DNA of 64,000 bases from positions 72,043-136,042 of the forward strand of contig CAKSWQ010000001.1 of the NCBI GenBank assembly GCA_934512105.1, in the 5' to 3' direction. The notes under the pieces were generated by a model, which was not told the origin of the DNA, did not search any database, and was given only the letters and a program-made list of their open reading frames with translations. Each line of letters begins with the position of its first letter. The first letter of the stretch is position 1. The stretch is from an uncultured Faecalibacterium sp. Its GTDB lineage: Bacteria > Bacillota > Clostridia > Oscillospirales > Ruminococcaceae. The position numbers were made by a program, and so were the translations under genes. Positions 15,314 to 24,426 of the stretch are shown in pieces.

Positions 15314-16456
15314 TCAGTTTTTCAGACTTTTATTCACAGCTGCGGCAGTTTTGCAGTTAGCGTTATGCTCTGCCAGCGTGTGGGCGTAGTAGTAGTTGCC
15401 CTTGAGGTCGGTCACAAAGAAGTAAGCATCCTTGGCTTCCTCATCGGGCTGCGGCTCCAGCGCTGCCTTGATGGCGGCAAGGCCGGGGTTTGAGATGGGG
15501 CCTGCGGGCAGGCCGGTGCAGCTGTAAGTGTCGTAGGCTGCAAGGATGTTTTCCGGGATATTGTCCCAGCCGCCGTAGTAGGGCGCGACCCAGTTCCAGA
15601 GATAGTTATTGTCGGCATCGCTCTGGATATAGCTGGAGGTGTTGCTTTGCAGCATGGGGTAGGGCGACCCCTCTGCCAGACGGTTGCGGAACACCTGCGC
15701 CACGTTGGAGTCCTGACTGTTGCCCGCTTCCTCCTGCACAAAGGAGGCAAGGGTGACCAGCTCCGGCAGGGTCATGTCCTGCTTCTTGAGCGCCGCGTAC
15801 ATTTCGGCGGTGAACTGTGCATCGAACTGGGCGTAGAAGGTGGCCACATAGTTATGCACCGTATCGTCCTTCAAAAACTCGTAGGTCTCCGGGAAAAGAT
15901 AGCCCTCACACTTCATAAAGCGGTTCGGAGCATCTTTATCCTCCGGGACATACTGCCAGAAGGTATATTCGCTGAAATCGCCCTCGTTGGCTTCCTTCAA
16001 GAATTCCTCAGCGGTGCACAGACCGGCGGCTTCCATCTTCTGGGCAATGGCAATGGCCGTGGTGCCCTCCGGGATAGTCACCCGCACCGTTTCTGCCTTA
16101 GCATACTGGGAAAGGGTGGCGATGATCGCATCATAGGAAATCGCACTGGTTTGTAAAACAAAGTCACCGTACTGCAGCTTTGCGGCAGCGCCCTTTTCCC
16201 CCACATACCAGCGGAACAGATAGGCAGAGCGGATGACGCCCGCTTCCTTCAGCTTGTTGGCAATAGCTGCCACGCCGCTGCCCTGCGGGATGCTTACGGT
16301 CACCTCTGTGCTGCCAGGTGCACCATTGCCGTGGATCTCATTGTAGGCAAACCGCACCGCCGCGCCCGCCGCCAGAAGAAGCAGCAGAAGCACCGCCAGC
16401 AGAATTTTGCCTGCACCGCCTTTTTTGCGGGCTGCATGTGTATCGTTGTGTGCCAT
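15314..16456 (-). CDS. mltG: endolytic murein transglycosylase MltG
   Basis: About 380 residues. A cytoplasmic tail is followed by one membrane anchor (ILLAVLLLLLLAAGAAVRFAY), a LysM-like segment with VTVSIPQGSGVAAIANKL, and the YceG catalytic domain with LASFVQEEAGNSQD, where the Glu in QEE is the expected catalytic acid, and NTSSYIQSD, YDTYSCTGLPAGPISNPGLAAI as the conserved end. It cuts nascent glycan strands near the membrane to set their length. ATG 16456 is preferred (AAGGAAGG upstream) over a GTG two codons earlier. Confidence 0.93.
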   Translation of the reverse strand: MAHNDTHAARKKGGAGKILLAVLLLLLLAAGAAVRFAYNEIHGNGAPGSTEVTVSIPQGSGVAAIANKLKEAGVIRSAYLFRWYVGEKGAAAKLQYGDFVLQTSAISYDAIIATLSQYAKAETVRVTIPEGTTAIAIAQKMEAAGLCTAEEFLKEANEGDFSEYTFWQYVPEDKDAPNRFMKCEGYLFPETYEFLKDDTVHNYVATFYAQFDAQFTAEMYAALKKQDMTLPELVTLASFVQEEAGNSQDSNVAQVFRNRLAEGSPYPMLQSNTSSYIQSDADNNYLWNWVAPYYGGWDNIPENILAAYDTYSCTGLPAGPISNPGLAAIKAALEPQPDEEAKDAYFFVTDLKGNYYYAHTLAEHNANCKTAAAVNKSLKN

Positions 16457-16472
16457 ACGCACCTTCCTTTTT

Positions 16473-17285
16473 TCAGTTTTCCAGCATCAGACGCAGATAG
16501 CTTTCGCTTACGTCAAAAGGTTCTGCGTCAAAGCGGATCATGCCGTATTCCTGCCGGGTGCCCTCGCCCAGAAACAGCGGCTGGGCAGCACCTACCGTGA
16601 TGACCGCCTTTTCCACGATGACTTCCTTCTCGCGGGCGGCTTCCATCAAAATTTCAGCGGCGCGGTCGCTGTCGGCCATCATCTCCACAAAATACAGAGT
16701 ATCTTCCTTGCGGAAGTAGATGCCGTAGCCATGCTCGTTGGACACGATGGTAGCGCCCCGGGAATACAGCTCCTGCAACACCACCGCCATGCGCTCTGGG
16801 CTCAGCTGCACGGTATCCTTCCAGAACTGCTCCCGCAGTTCGCACAGCTTTTTGGCCGTCACCGTGTCAAATTCCGCCTGACTCCACAGGTTGCGGCTCA
16901 CCTCGCGGGGCAGGCAGCGCAGGGCGAAGGCCTGTGCAAAGCCTTTATCCTGCAGCAGAGCGGCCTGTGCTGCATCTGCCGGGACTGCCACGGTGAAGCC
17001 TGCGCCCCGCAGCTTTTGCTGGGCGCACAGGGTATCCAGCAGACCCGCCAGCAGCAGGCTGCCCTCGCCGCACAGGCACAGGTAATTGCCCGTGCGCCCC
17101 TGCAGGGTGACCGGCACAGCCAGCGCAGCCGCCACGATGGTGTCGTTTTCATCGGCTACATAAATGTTCTGCACACCGGCAAAGCGTTCCAGTACCATTT
17201 TTGCAAAATCTTCGGTATCATGATGCTGGCTCTGCCACAAAGCCAGCACTGCCGCCTCGTCGGACGGCTGCATCAGACGATACAT
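16473..17285 (-). CDS. GNAT-fold acetyltransferase-like protein
   Basis: A 270-residue protein. The N-half (MYRLMQPSDEAAVLALW, later NIYVADENDTIVAAAL) has the GNAT start and beta strands. The acetyl-CoA loop is poorly conserved, so assignment to the superfamily is moderate. The C-half has an unusual tandem segment with EKAVITVGAAQPLFLGEG and an RFD-containing end. Its ATG lies 35 nt from the tmk stop, and it is followed at 16 nt by mltG, so it is part of the pcrA-thyX-tmk-mltG run. Substrate unknown. Confidence 0.6.
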   Translation of the reverse strand: MYRLMQPSDEAAVLALWQSQHHDTEDFAKMVLERFAGVQNIYVADENDTIVAAALAVPVTLQGRTGNYLCLCGEGSLLLAGLLDTLCAQQKLRGAGFTVAVPADAAQAALLQDKGFAQAFALRCLPREVSRNLWSQAEFDTVTAKKLCELREQFWKDTVQLSPERMAVVLQELYSRGATIVSNEHGYGIYFRKEDTLYFVEMMADSDRAAEILMEAAREKEVIVEKAVITVGAAQPLFLGEGTRQEYGMIRFDAEPFDVSESYLRLMLEN

Positions 17286-17320
17286 CGTTCAGGATTCCCC
17301 CTCTTATCATATTTTATCGT

Positions 17321-17992
17321 TCAGCCCAGTGTTTTCCGGGCAAGCTGCTGTACCTCTTGCTGGATTTCTTCAATACTGCGCATGGCGTCCCCGCTGGTAC
17401 AGTGCACGGTGTCCCAGCCAAGATGCCGGGCGCAGAATTCGGCAGCGGCGCGGCTGCGTGCCAGATAAGCCGTATCCTTTTCGTGCACGTCCTTTTTGCT
17501 CTCGTCGCCGTGGTAGCGCTGGGTCATCAGCCGCTGGCTGACCGCCGGGTCTACCTGCAAATAGATGACCCTGTCCGGTGCGGGCAGACCCAGCAGACGA
17601 AACTCATAATCAAACAGCCAGTGAAGATATTCCTCCCACTGCTCCTGCGGCAGCTTTGAGCACTGGTGCACCGCGTTGGAGGTGGTGTACCGGTCGGCGA
17701 TGATCACACCGCCCTGCTCGTAAAAGCTGCCCCAGCTGGTTTTATAGCTGGCATAACGGTCCACCGCGTAAAAACTGGAGGCCGCGTAGGCGTTTACATC
17801 ATCCGGGTGCTGGCCGAACTGCCCCGCCAGATACATCTTGACCAGTGCGCTGGAATCGCTGGCGTAGTCCGGGAAGGTGATCTTCTGCACCGGCACGCCC
17901 TGCGCGGCGAGATGCTCTGCCAGAAGCTTTGCCTGTGTGGCCTTGCCGCTGCCGTCCAGCCCTTCCAGCACGATCAGTTTGCCCTTGCTCAT
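17321..17992 (-). CDS. tmk: thymidylate kinase
   Basis: A 223-residue dTMP kinase. The P-loop GLDGSGKATQ lies at residues 10-19, with FPDYASDSSALVKMYLAGQFG and the DRYTTSN motif for nucleotide binding, and YHGDESKKD in the LID. It phosphorylates dTMP to dTDP. The start ATG 17992 overlaps the thyX stop in an ATGA junction, so the two are translationally coupled; an open frame extends upstream only because it runs within thyX. Confidence 0.92.
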   Translation of the reverse strand: MSKGKLIVLEGLDGSGKATQAKLLAEHLAAQGVPVQKITFPDYASDSSALVKMYLAGQFGQHPDDVNAYAASSFYAVDRYASYKTSWGSFYEQGGVIIADRYTTSNAVHQCSKLPQEQWEEYLHWLFDYEFRLLGLPAPDRVIYLQVDPAVSQRLMTQRYHGDESKKDVHEKDTAYLARSRAAAEFCARHLGWDTVHCTSGDAMRSIEEIQQEVQQLARKTLG

Positions 17993-18768
17993 ACGGCGGC
18001 ACCTTCTTTGATGGCAGCATATCTTGCGCGCACCTCGGCGGTCTTGCCGCAGCACATCTTACCCTCCGGGCAGGGGCCGCACAGGCAGGCGGGGCCTGCC
18101 TTGGCAAAGATATGAGGTGCCACCGGGTACACCAGCGCAAACATTTTTTCAGCCAGTTCCCGGATCTCCCACTGGGCGCGGCTGCAGCAGCGCAGCTGGA
18201 AGAAGTTCATCAGGCTGCGGGCGTTCATAGTGACCACCATTTTGGTCTCGCAGGCGTTGGGCAGCACAAAGCGGGCGTCCTCGTTGGCCTGTTTGGAGGC
18301 CTTGGCACGGGCCTGCTTTTCCGGCATTCCCTCCGCCATCAGGCGGGCGGTGTGTCCCTCCTCCAGTTTATGGGCGAGGTCGAGATAACGCTTTGCATCC
18401 TCTTCCATGCTGGCAAGGAAAGCGGCTTTTGCTTCCGGGATGGCCTCGATCTCCGGGGGCGTCACATAGCGGAAATCATCCAGACGTACATAGCGCTGGC
18501 TCTGCACGCTGAAGGACGCAATGCGGTGCCGGGTGATCTGGGCAAGCAGGGTGCGGCTGACCCCCTCGATGCCAAAGGTAAAGCTGGCATGCTCGATGGG
18601 GCTGGCATGGCCAAGGTCGCTGAGCATGGTCAGGAATTTTGCAGTTTTTTCCTCGTCCAGCCCGTCCAGAAGGTCGGTGATATGGGCGTCGGAGTAGCAG
18701 AGCTTTGCGGCAGCCGCCACCACCTTTTCCGGCTCCGGGGTATGGGCGATCAAGCGAACAGTCATCAT
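17989..18768 (-). CDS. thyX: flavin-dependent thymidylate synthase
   Basis: A 259-residue ThyX. The signature RHRIASFSVQSQRY at residues 80-93 contains the RHR-x7-S type motif that binds FAD and dUMP, and IEHASFTFGIEGVSR precedes it. It makes dTMP from dUMP using methylene-THF and NAD(P)H. The C-terminal tail ends in a cysteine-rich patch (ACLCGPCPEGKMCCGK), which suggests an additional metal-binding or structural element. Two ATGs (18768, 18765) are possible. The gene sits 4 nt after pcrA and overlaps tmk. Confidence 0.93.
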   Translation of the reverse strand: MMTVRLIAHTPEPEKVVAAAAKLCYSDAHITDLLDGLDEEKTAKFLTMLSDLGHASPIEHASFTFGIEGVSRTLLAQITRHRIASFSVQSQRYVRLDDFRYVTPPEIEAIPEAKAAFLASMEEDAKRYLDLAHKLEEGHTARLMAEGMPEKQARAKASKQANEDARFVLPNACETKMVVTMNARSLMNFFQLRCCSRAQWEIRELAEKMFALVYPVAPHIFAKAGPACLCGPCPEGKMCCGKTAEVRARYAAIKEGAAV

Positions 18769-18772
18769 TGGA

Positions 18773-21451
18773 TCATTCTTCCTCCGTAATCTTGGTCAGG
18801 GGCGCAAAATTGGCCATCGTTTTCTTGATGCCCACTTTTTCAAAGTTAATCTCCACGATCTGATCCCCGGCAGCGGGCTTTACCTTCAGCACCGTACCGC
18901 GGCCAAACACTTTGTGCTCCACGATGTCGCCCGGTTCATAGTGCTTTGCGCCGGAAGCCGCCGGTTTTACAGCAGAGCTTTCTGTAAAGGTAGTTTGCTT
19001 TACAATATTTTTTGTCGTATTTCCGCTTGAATATCCAGAACCAAATCCACTGCTTCTGGTAGTCGGTTGGGTGGAGCTATTGCCGTAGCGGCTGCCGAAA
19101 CCAGAGGAAGAAGTGCTTCTTCCCCCGTAAGAGGAGCCGAAGCCACGGCCTTCACCGGCGTTATATTCCCGGTTCAGGTAGCCGCTGCGGTTATTTGCAC
19201 CATAGCCCGCGCCGTAACCACTGCCGTAGCTGCTGCGGCTGTAACCGGAGGGGCCGGAGTAGCCGGACGCCCCGCCGGGCACGGTATCGCTGTAACCAGA
19301 GCCCCAGCCGCCCATGCGGGAACGCTGTTCCAGCACCGGGCTGCGGGTCTCCTCAATATATTCCGGCTCGATCTCCCGCAGAAAGCGGCTGGGCTCGTTG
19401 TACTGGGTGCGGCCGTACAGCATCCGGGTGACGCTGTTGGAGATGTACAGCTCCTTTTTGGCGCGGGTGATGCCGACGTAAGCCAGACGGCGCTCCTCTT
19501 CCAGATCTGCCTCGGAGTACTTGCTCATCTCGCTGGGGAAAATGCCCTCCTCCATGCCGATGAGGAACACATAGGGAAACTCCAGACCCTTGGCAGAATG
19601 GATGGTCATCAGCACCACCTGATCGCTGCTTTCGTTATAGCTATCGATATCGCTGATGAGGGCGATATCCTCCAGATAGCCCTCCAGCGTAGCTTCCTCG
19701 CCGTGCTGGTCGCAGTAGTTTTTGACGTTGTTTACCAGCTGACCCAAGTTCTGCAAACGGTCGGCGGCATCCTCGTGCCCCTTGGCGGCGTCTGCCTCCA
19801 GCATGGCCTTGTAACCGGTCAGCTCAATGACATCGGAGGCGAACTCGTCCAGTGTGCGGGTGGCAAGAGAATCCTGCAGGCGCTGGTAGATCTGCCAGAA
19901 CTTGAGCAGCGGCATGACCGCGCGGGAAAGTTTGGCGTACTGGTCTGCATGGCTGATGACATCCAGCATACTGACCCCCTGCTGCCCGGCAAGGTCCGCA
20001 ATGATATCCACGGTAGTAGCACCGATCTTGCGGGCGGGCTCGTTGATGATGCGGCGCAGCCGCACATCGTCCCGGGGGTTGGCCACGATGGACATATAGG
20101 AGTGGATGTCCTTGACCTCCTTGCGGTCGTTGAAGCGCTGCCCGCCCACGATCTTATGCGGGATACCTGCGCGCGTGAAGTAGCTTTCGATGGGGGCCGA
20201 CTGGGCATTCATGCGGTAGAGGATGGCGTGGTCTGCCAGATGGCCGCCCGCTTTCAGGTGCTGGCCGATGACATCCGCGATATGGCTGGCCTCGTCCTGC
20301 TCGTTCTCGGCGGTATACACCTGCACCTTATCGCCCTCGCCGTTGTCCGTCCACAGGGTCTTGCCCTTGCGCTCGGTGTTGTGCTGGATGACGCAGTTGG
20401 CTGCGTTGAGGATATTGGAGGTAGAGCGGTAGTTCTGCTCCAGACGGATGGTCTTGGTGCCGGGATAGAGCTTTTCAAAGTTGAGGATATTTTCAATGGT
20501 GGCGCCGCGGAAGCGGTAGATGCTCTGGTCGTCATCGCCCACCACGCAGATGTTGCGCTCCGGCCCGGTGAGCAGGCTGACCAGACGGAACTGCGCCACG
20601 CTGGTATCCTGATACTCGTCCACCAGCAGGTAACGGTACTTGTTCTGGTAAAACTCCCGCACGTCCGAGTGTTCAGCCAGCAGCTGCACGGTCTGGTAGA
20701 TGAGGTCGTCAAAATCGAACGCACCGGCCTCTTTCAGCTTTTTCTCGTAGGCTGCGTAGATGCGGGCGGTCTGGGTGCTCTTCACGTCTCTGGCGTGGTC
20801 TGCAAGCGCCTGCTCCGGGCTGACCAGCTGATCCTTCCATCGGCTCATCTGGTTGATGGCGGCCTTGATAGGCAGAAATTTATCGTCGATGCTCAGTTCT
20901 TTATACACCGTTTTCATTACACGCTGGGCATCATCGGTATCGTAGATGGTAAAGCTGCGGGGATAGCCGATCTCCTCCGCCCAGCGGCGCAGGATGCGCA
21001 CACAGGCCGAGTGGAAGGTGGAGGCGAACACCTCGTCTCCTTCCTCGCTGCCCAGCATCCGGCGCAGACGTTCCTTCAGTTCCCCTGCCGCCTTGTTGGT
21101 AAAGGTAATGGCCATCACGTTCCAGCTGCGCACCGCGTTGCGGCGCAGCATCCCGTCCAGCCAGCTGGGGGCATCTGTACCGGTCATGATGGCGGTGCGC
21201 AGGGCCTTGACGTCCTCCTCGGTCACCGGGCGGGGCGTTTCCTTGGAGCCGTGCGCCGAGCCGAACCGGATAAGGTTGGCGATGCGGTTGACCAGCACCG
21301 TGGTCTTGCCGCTGCCGGCACCGGCAAGGATGAGCAGCGGGCCATCCGTGGTAAACACAGCCTGCCGCTGCATATCATTCAGGCGGCCGAATTGCTTTTC
21401 AATGTAAGTATCACGCAGGGTGCAGAATTCCTGCCCGAGAGATGCTGCCAT
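18773..21451 (-). CDS. pcrA: ATP-dependent DNA helicase PcrA/UvrD with Gly/Ser/Tyr-rich linker
   Basis: An 892-residue SF1A helicase. GAGSGKTTVLVNRI (Walker A), VDEYQDTSVAQF (Walker B), GDDDQSIYRFRGA, QNYRS, TIHSAKGLEFPYVF and VGITRAKKELY are the ordered helicase motifs. Residues about 713-813 form an unusual low-complexity linker, rich in Gly, Ser, Tyr and Arg. A Tudor-like C-terminal domain with YEPGDIVEHKVFGRGTVLKV, which in PcrA binds RNA polymerase, follows. ATG 21451 has CAGGTGA upstream. It is the first gene of a run ending in thyX-tmk. Confidence 0.95.
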   Translation of the reverse strand: MAASLGQEFCTLRDTYIEKQFGRLNDMQRQAVFTTDGPLLILAGAGSGKTTVLVNRIANLIRFGSAHGSKETPRPVTEEDVKALRTAIMTGTDAPSWLDGMLRRNAVRSWNVMAITFTNKAAGELKERLRRMLGSEEGDEVFASTFHSACVRILRRWAEEIGYPRSFTIYDTDDAQRVMKTVYKELSIDDKFLPIKAAINQMSRWKDQLVSPEQALADHARDVKSTQTARIYAAYEKKLKEAGAFDFDDLIYQTVQLLAEHSDVREFYQNKYRYLLVDEYQDTSVAQFRLVSLLTGPERNICVVGDDDQSIYRFRGATIENILNFEKLYPGTKTIRLEQNYRSTSNILNAANCVIQHNTERKGKTLWTDNGEGDKVQVYTAENEQDEASHIADVIGQHLKAGGHLADHAILYRMNAQSAPIESYFTRAGIPHKIVGGQRFNDRKEVKDIHSYMSIVANPRDDVRLRRIINEPARKIGATTVDIIADLAGQQGVSMLDVISHADQYAKLSRAVMPLLKFWQIYQRLQDSLATRTLDEFASDVIELTGYKAMLEADAAKGHEDAADRLQNLGQLVNNVKNYCDQHGEEATLEGYLEDIALISDIDSYNESSDQVVLMTIHSAKGLEFPYVFLIGMEEGIFPSEMSKYSEADLEEERRLAYVGITRAKKELYISNSVTRMLYGRTQYNEPSRFLREIEPEYIEETRSPVLEQRSRMGGWGSGYSDTVPGGASGYSGPSGYSRSSYGSGYGAGYGANNRSGYLNREYNAGEGRGFGSSYGGRSTSSSGFGSRYGNSSTQPTTRSSGFGSGYSSGNTTKNIVKQTTFTESSAVKPAASGAKHYEPGDIVEHKVFGRGTVLKVKPAAGDQIVEINFEKVGIKKTMANFAPLTKITEEE

Positions 21452-21489
21452 GGTTTCACCTGTTTCCTTCGCTGTTATTCATACCGTAT

Positions 21490-21518
21490 AGTATAACACA
21501 TTTCAAAAAAGTTGTACA
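21490..21518 (-). promoter_or_regulatory. promoter of pcrA-thyX-tmk
   Basis: Minus strand TGTACA, a 17-bp spacer and TATACT, about 40 nt before ATG 21451. Confidence 0.55.
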
Positions 21519-21534
21519 CCAAAACTGCATGGAG

Positions 21535-22077
21535 TTACAGCTGCTTTTCCAGCAGATAGCGGTCGTAGTCGCCGTACATCTCCCGGCGGCAGCGGATGAC
21601 GAAGCCGCCGGCCTGCGCATTGCGCAGGCTGTAACTGTTATCCGGGCTGACGGTAGCCCCCAGATGGGTGATCTGCGGCGGCAGCAGCGGCAGGGCTGCT
21701 TCCAGCATGGCACGCTGCAGGCCGTTGCCCCGCCAGTCCGGGTGCACTACCGCGCTGTCTGCGTTGGCCCAGTGCTGCCACTGACTTTGCGGCACACCCA
21801 GAAAGGCGGCGTAATTCTCGGCGCTCTGCCCACACAGGCGCAGGATGAGGTACGCCCCCAGCCACCCCTGCTGCCACGCACCGATGCACACCCCGGTGCG
21901 CAGATAACCGGTAATGTTTTCCAGTGTATCCGGTACGAACTGCTCCGGGTGCGGCATGGCGGCGCGCACTTCGTTTTGCAGCGCGAACACCGCCGGAGCC
22001 TCGGCAGGGGTGCAGCGCCGCAGGGTAACGGCCTGCCGGGCGGGCTTGCCGCTTACTTTTTGCAGAAAATAGTCCAT
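21535..22077 (-). CDS. GNAT family N-acetyltransferase
   Basis: A 180-residue GNAT protein. The acetyl-CoA-binding segment is SAVVHPDWRGNGLQRAML, with the R/Q-x-x-G-x-G/A pattern as RGNGLQ, followed by LGATVSPDNSYSLRNAQAGGF, typical of the family. The acceptor substrate is unknown. An open frame extends 25 codons upstream, but that part contains the TTGACA and TATACT boxes, so the start is ATG 22077 behind GGAGG. It diverges from the GntR-pyrBI operon. Confidence 0.8.
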   Translation of the reverse strand: MDYFLQKVSGKPARQAVTLRRCTPAEAPAVFALQNEVRAAMPHPEQFVPDTLENITGYLRTGVCIGAWQQGWLGAYLILRLCGQSAENYAAFLGVPQSQWQHWANADSAVVHPDWRGNGLQRAMLEAALPLLPPQITHLGATVSPDNSYSLRNAQAGGFVIRCRREMYGDYDRYLLEKQL

Positions 22078-22123
22078 CTGTACTATGCCCTCCAAAATAA
22101 AATCGTACTTTTCAGCAGATTCC

Positions 22124-22152
22124 AGTATAAATGACGCTTTTCTAAATGTCAA
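22124..22152 (-). promoter_or_regulatory. consensus sigma-A promoter of the GNAT gene
   Basis: Minus strand perfect TTGACA, a 17-bp spacer and TATACT. Its -35 lies 5 bp from the extended -10 of the divergent GntR-pyrBI promoter, so polymerases at the two would compete. Confidence 0.8.
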
Positions 22153-22156
22153 ATTA

Positions 22157-22165
22157 TGCTATAAT
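22157..22165 (+). promoter_or_regulatory. extended -10 promoter of GntR-pyrBI
   Basis: TGCTATAAT is an extended -10 with a perfect hexamer and a poor -35, about 87 nt before the GntR gene. Confidence 0.65.
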
Positions 22166-22252
22166 AGGAGAGAAGGGCTGCGGAGGAATCCTCCCTGCCC
22201 GTTTGTATGAAGTTCGGGGCGGCATTGCCGCCCGGAAACGGAGGAACCATCC

Positions 22253-23008
22253 ATGAAAGATCCCGCACTGGCATCGTCCAGCCGCTTGGGCGGCGCTGTG
22301 ATCAGCGACCGCGTTGTTGCAAGCCTGCTGGAGGAACTGTCCAACGGGCGCTATGCCCAAGCCGACCGCTTGCCCGCCGAGGTAGATCTTGCCACCGAGC
22401 TGGGGGTAAGCCGCACCGTGATCCGTGACGCGCTGAGCGAGATGGAGCGCGCCGGTTATGTGGAACGGGTGCGCGGCATTGGCACGGTGGTAAACCGCGC
22501 TGTGCTGGGGCTGCGCAGCCGTCTGGACCAGAAGCTGGAGTACTACCCGCTGATCCGCAGCTTTGGCAGCTACCCCCATGCAGACGGCATTCAGGTGATG
22601 CTTCTTCATGCAGGCGAGGAGATGGCCCACGCGCTGGCGCTGGAAGTCGGCGACGAGGTGATCTGCATCAAAAAGCGCATCCTTGCCGACACCACCCCGG
22701 TGATCTACTCCATCGACTACCTGCCCCGCTGTCTGTTCGGCAACCGGGACTACACCCGCATCGACCTGACCGGCGACATCTTTGAGATCTTAGAGCAGGA
22801 GTGCCACCAGCAGATCTCTTCCAACGTGGCGCACCTGAAGGCCAGCTGCGGCGACGAGGCCATCCGCGCAGCCATGCGTCTTGCCCCGGGCGAAGCCATG
22901 CTGCTGCTGGACGAAGTGTGTTTCAATCGTTTGTGCAGGCCGGTGATGCGCTCGCTGAGCTACTACACGAACTTTTTTGATTTTTCCATTTTACGCAAAC
23001 TGCTTTAA
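22253..23008 (+). CDS. GntR-family regulator (UTRA type) heading the pyrBI operon
   Basis: A 251-residue regulator. The winged HTH lies at residues about 15-80 with [39 protein letters not shown]. The rest is a UTRA-like ligand domain (HutC group) with [22 protein letters not shown] and [11 protein letters not shown] 22253 follows GGAGG. It ends 17 nt before pyrB and is probably cotranscribed with it, so it may regulate the pyrimidine genes and itself. Its ligand cannot be read from sequence. The usual PyrR attenuator is not seen here. Confidence 0.85.
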   Translation: MKDPALASSSRLGGAVISDRVVASLLEELSNGRYAQADRLPAEVDLATELGVSRTVIRDALSEMERAGYVERVRGIGTVVNRAVLGLRSRLDQKLEYYPLIRSFGSYPHADGIQVMLLHAGEEMAHALALEVGDEVICIKKRILADTTPVIYSIDYLPRCLFGNRDYTRIDLTGDIFEILEQECHQQISSNVAHLKASCGDEAIRAAMRLAPGEAMLLLDEVCFNRLCRPVMRSLSYYTNFFDFSILRKLL

Positions 23009-23025
23009 ACGGAGGTATCTTATCT

Positions 23026-23967
23026 ATGCGTCATCTGATCGATCCTTTGGATCTTACCCAGCAGGAGATCACACAGCTGCTTGATCTTGCCGACCGTATC
23101 TGCGCCGACCCCGCCGCCTATCAGGAGGTAGCCAACCACAAAAAACTGGCTACTTTGTTCTACGAGCCCTCCACCCGCACCCGCCTGTCCTTTGAGGCAG
23201 CCATGCTGAATCTGGGCGGCCATGTGCTGGGCTTCCCCAGTGAGAATGTGTCCAGCGCCTCCAAGGGCGAGAGCGTAGCCGACACCATCCGGGTGGTATC
23301 CTGCTACGCCGACATCGTTGCCATGCGCCACCCCAAGGAGGGCGCACCGCTGCGTGCCTCCCGCTACTCCCGCATTCCGGTGATCAACGCCGGTGACGGC
23401 GGTCACCAGCACCCCACCCAGACCCTGACCGACCTGATGACCATCCGCCGCCGCATGGGCAGGCTGGATGATCTGACCATTGGTCTGTGCGGCGATCTGA
23501 AGTTCGGCCGCACCGTTCACTCCCTGCTCAAGACCATGGCGCGCTGCAAAAACGTCCGCTTTGTGCTGATCAGCCCGGAGGAGCTGCGGGTGCCGGATTA
23601 TATCATCAACGATGTACTGGAGGCCAACGGCATCCCCTACAAGGAGACCCGCAGTCTGGAGGAATCCATGCCGGAGCTGGACATCCTGTATATGACCCGC
23701 GTGCAGAAGGAGCGCTTCTTCAACGAGGAGGACTACATCCGCCTGAAGAACAGCTATGTGCTGACCCGCGAAAAGATGGCGCAGGCCAAGCCCACCATGG
23801 CGGTACTGCACCCCCTGCCCCGCGTAAACGAGATCGCACTGGATGTGGACGACGACCCCCGCGCCGCCTATTTTGAGCAGGTGCAGAACGGCGTTTACGT
23901 CCGCATGGCACTGATCATGACCCTGCTGGGGCTTGCAGACCCCAAAGCACCGAAGGAGGAGAACTGA
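23026..23967 (+). CDS. pyrB: aspartate carbamoyltransferase, catalytic subunit
   Basis: A 313-residue ATCase. [16 protein letters not shown] is the carbamoyl-phosphate-binding motif, [11 protein letters not shown] covers the 80s loop, [17 protein letters not shown] lies in the second domain, and [10 protein letters not shown] is the aspartate-binding end. It condenses carbamoyl phosphate and aspartate in the first committed step of pyrimidine synthesis. ATG 23026 follows GGAGG. pyrI overlaps the ribosome-site region of its 3' end, so a catalytic-regulatory holoenzyme is expected. Confidence 0.97.
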   Translation: MRHLIDPLDLTQQEITQLLDLADRICADPAAYQEVANHKKLATLFYEPSTRTRLSFEAAMLNLGGHVLGFPSENVSSASKGESVADTIRVVSCYADIVAMRHPKEGAPLRASRYSRIPVINAGDGGHQHPTQTLTDLMTIRRRMGRLDDLTIGLCGDLKFGRTVHSLLKTMARCKNVRFVLISPEELRVPDYIINDVLEANGIPYKETRSLEESMPELDILYMTRVQKERFFNEEDYIRLKNSYVLTREKMAQAKPTMAVLHPLPRVNEIALDVDDDPRAAYFEQVQNGVYVRMALIMTLLGLADPKAPKEEN

Positions 23968-23968
23968 T

Positions 23969-24406
23969 ATGTTGAATATTGACGAGATCCAGAATGGTAT
24001 TGTCATCGACCACATCAAGGCAGGTACTGCTGTTGGTCTGATGGACCTGCTGGGCATTGCGGGCAACCGCACTGCCAGCGTGGCACTGATCCAGAATGCA
24101 CGCAGCAAAAAGACGGCCAGCGGCCGCAAGGACATCATCAAGGTGGAAGGCGATGCTTCTTGGCTGAACCTGGATGTGCTGGCCTATCTGGACCCGAACA
24201 TCAGCGTGACCATTATTGAAAACGGCAAGGCTGTCCGCAAGGAGCAGCCCAAGCCCCCCAAGCGTCTGGTGAACATTGTGCGGTGCAAGAACCCCCGCTG
24301 CATCTCCTGCATTGAAGAGGAGTGCGACCAGATCTTTGAGCTGAGCTCCAACGGTAAGTACCGCTGCATTTACTGCGAGCAGGAGTTGCAGGTAAAGCCG
24401 GAATAA
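23969..24406 (+). CDS. pyrI: aspartate carbamoyltransferase, regulatory subunit
   Basis: A 145-residue PyrI. The N-terminal nucleotide-binding domain begins MLNIDEIQNGIVIDHIKAG, and the C-terminal zinc domain has C-x4-C (CKNPRC) and C-x2-C (CIYC) for contact with PyrB. ATG 23969 follows GGAGGAG one base past the pyrB stop. PyrI confers feedback control by CTP and activation by ATP in enterobacteria. There is a spaced extra cysteine pair between the zinc ligands (CISCIEEEC). Confidence 0.95.
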   Translation: MLNIDEIQNGIVIDHIKAGTAVGLMDLLGIAGNRTASVALIQNARSKKTASGRKDIIKVEGDASWLNLDVLAYLDPNISVTIIENGKAVRKEQPKPPKRLVNIVRCKNPRCISCIEEECDQIFELSSNGKYRCIYCEQELQVKPE

Positions 24407-24426
24407 CTGCGCTTTTGCCAGAAGCA

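Noticed and set aside
19067-21496. An 809-codon plus-strand frame opposite pcrA
   Set aside because: Mirror frame of helicase motifs; composition and lack of motifs show it is not coding.
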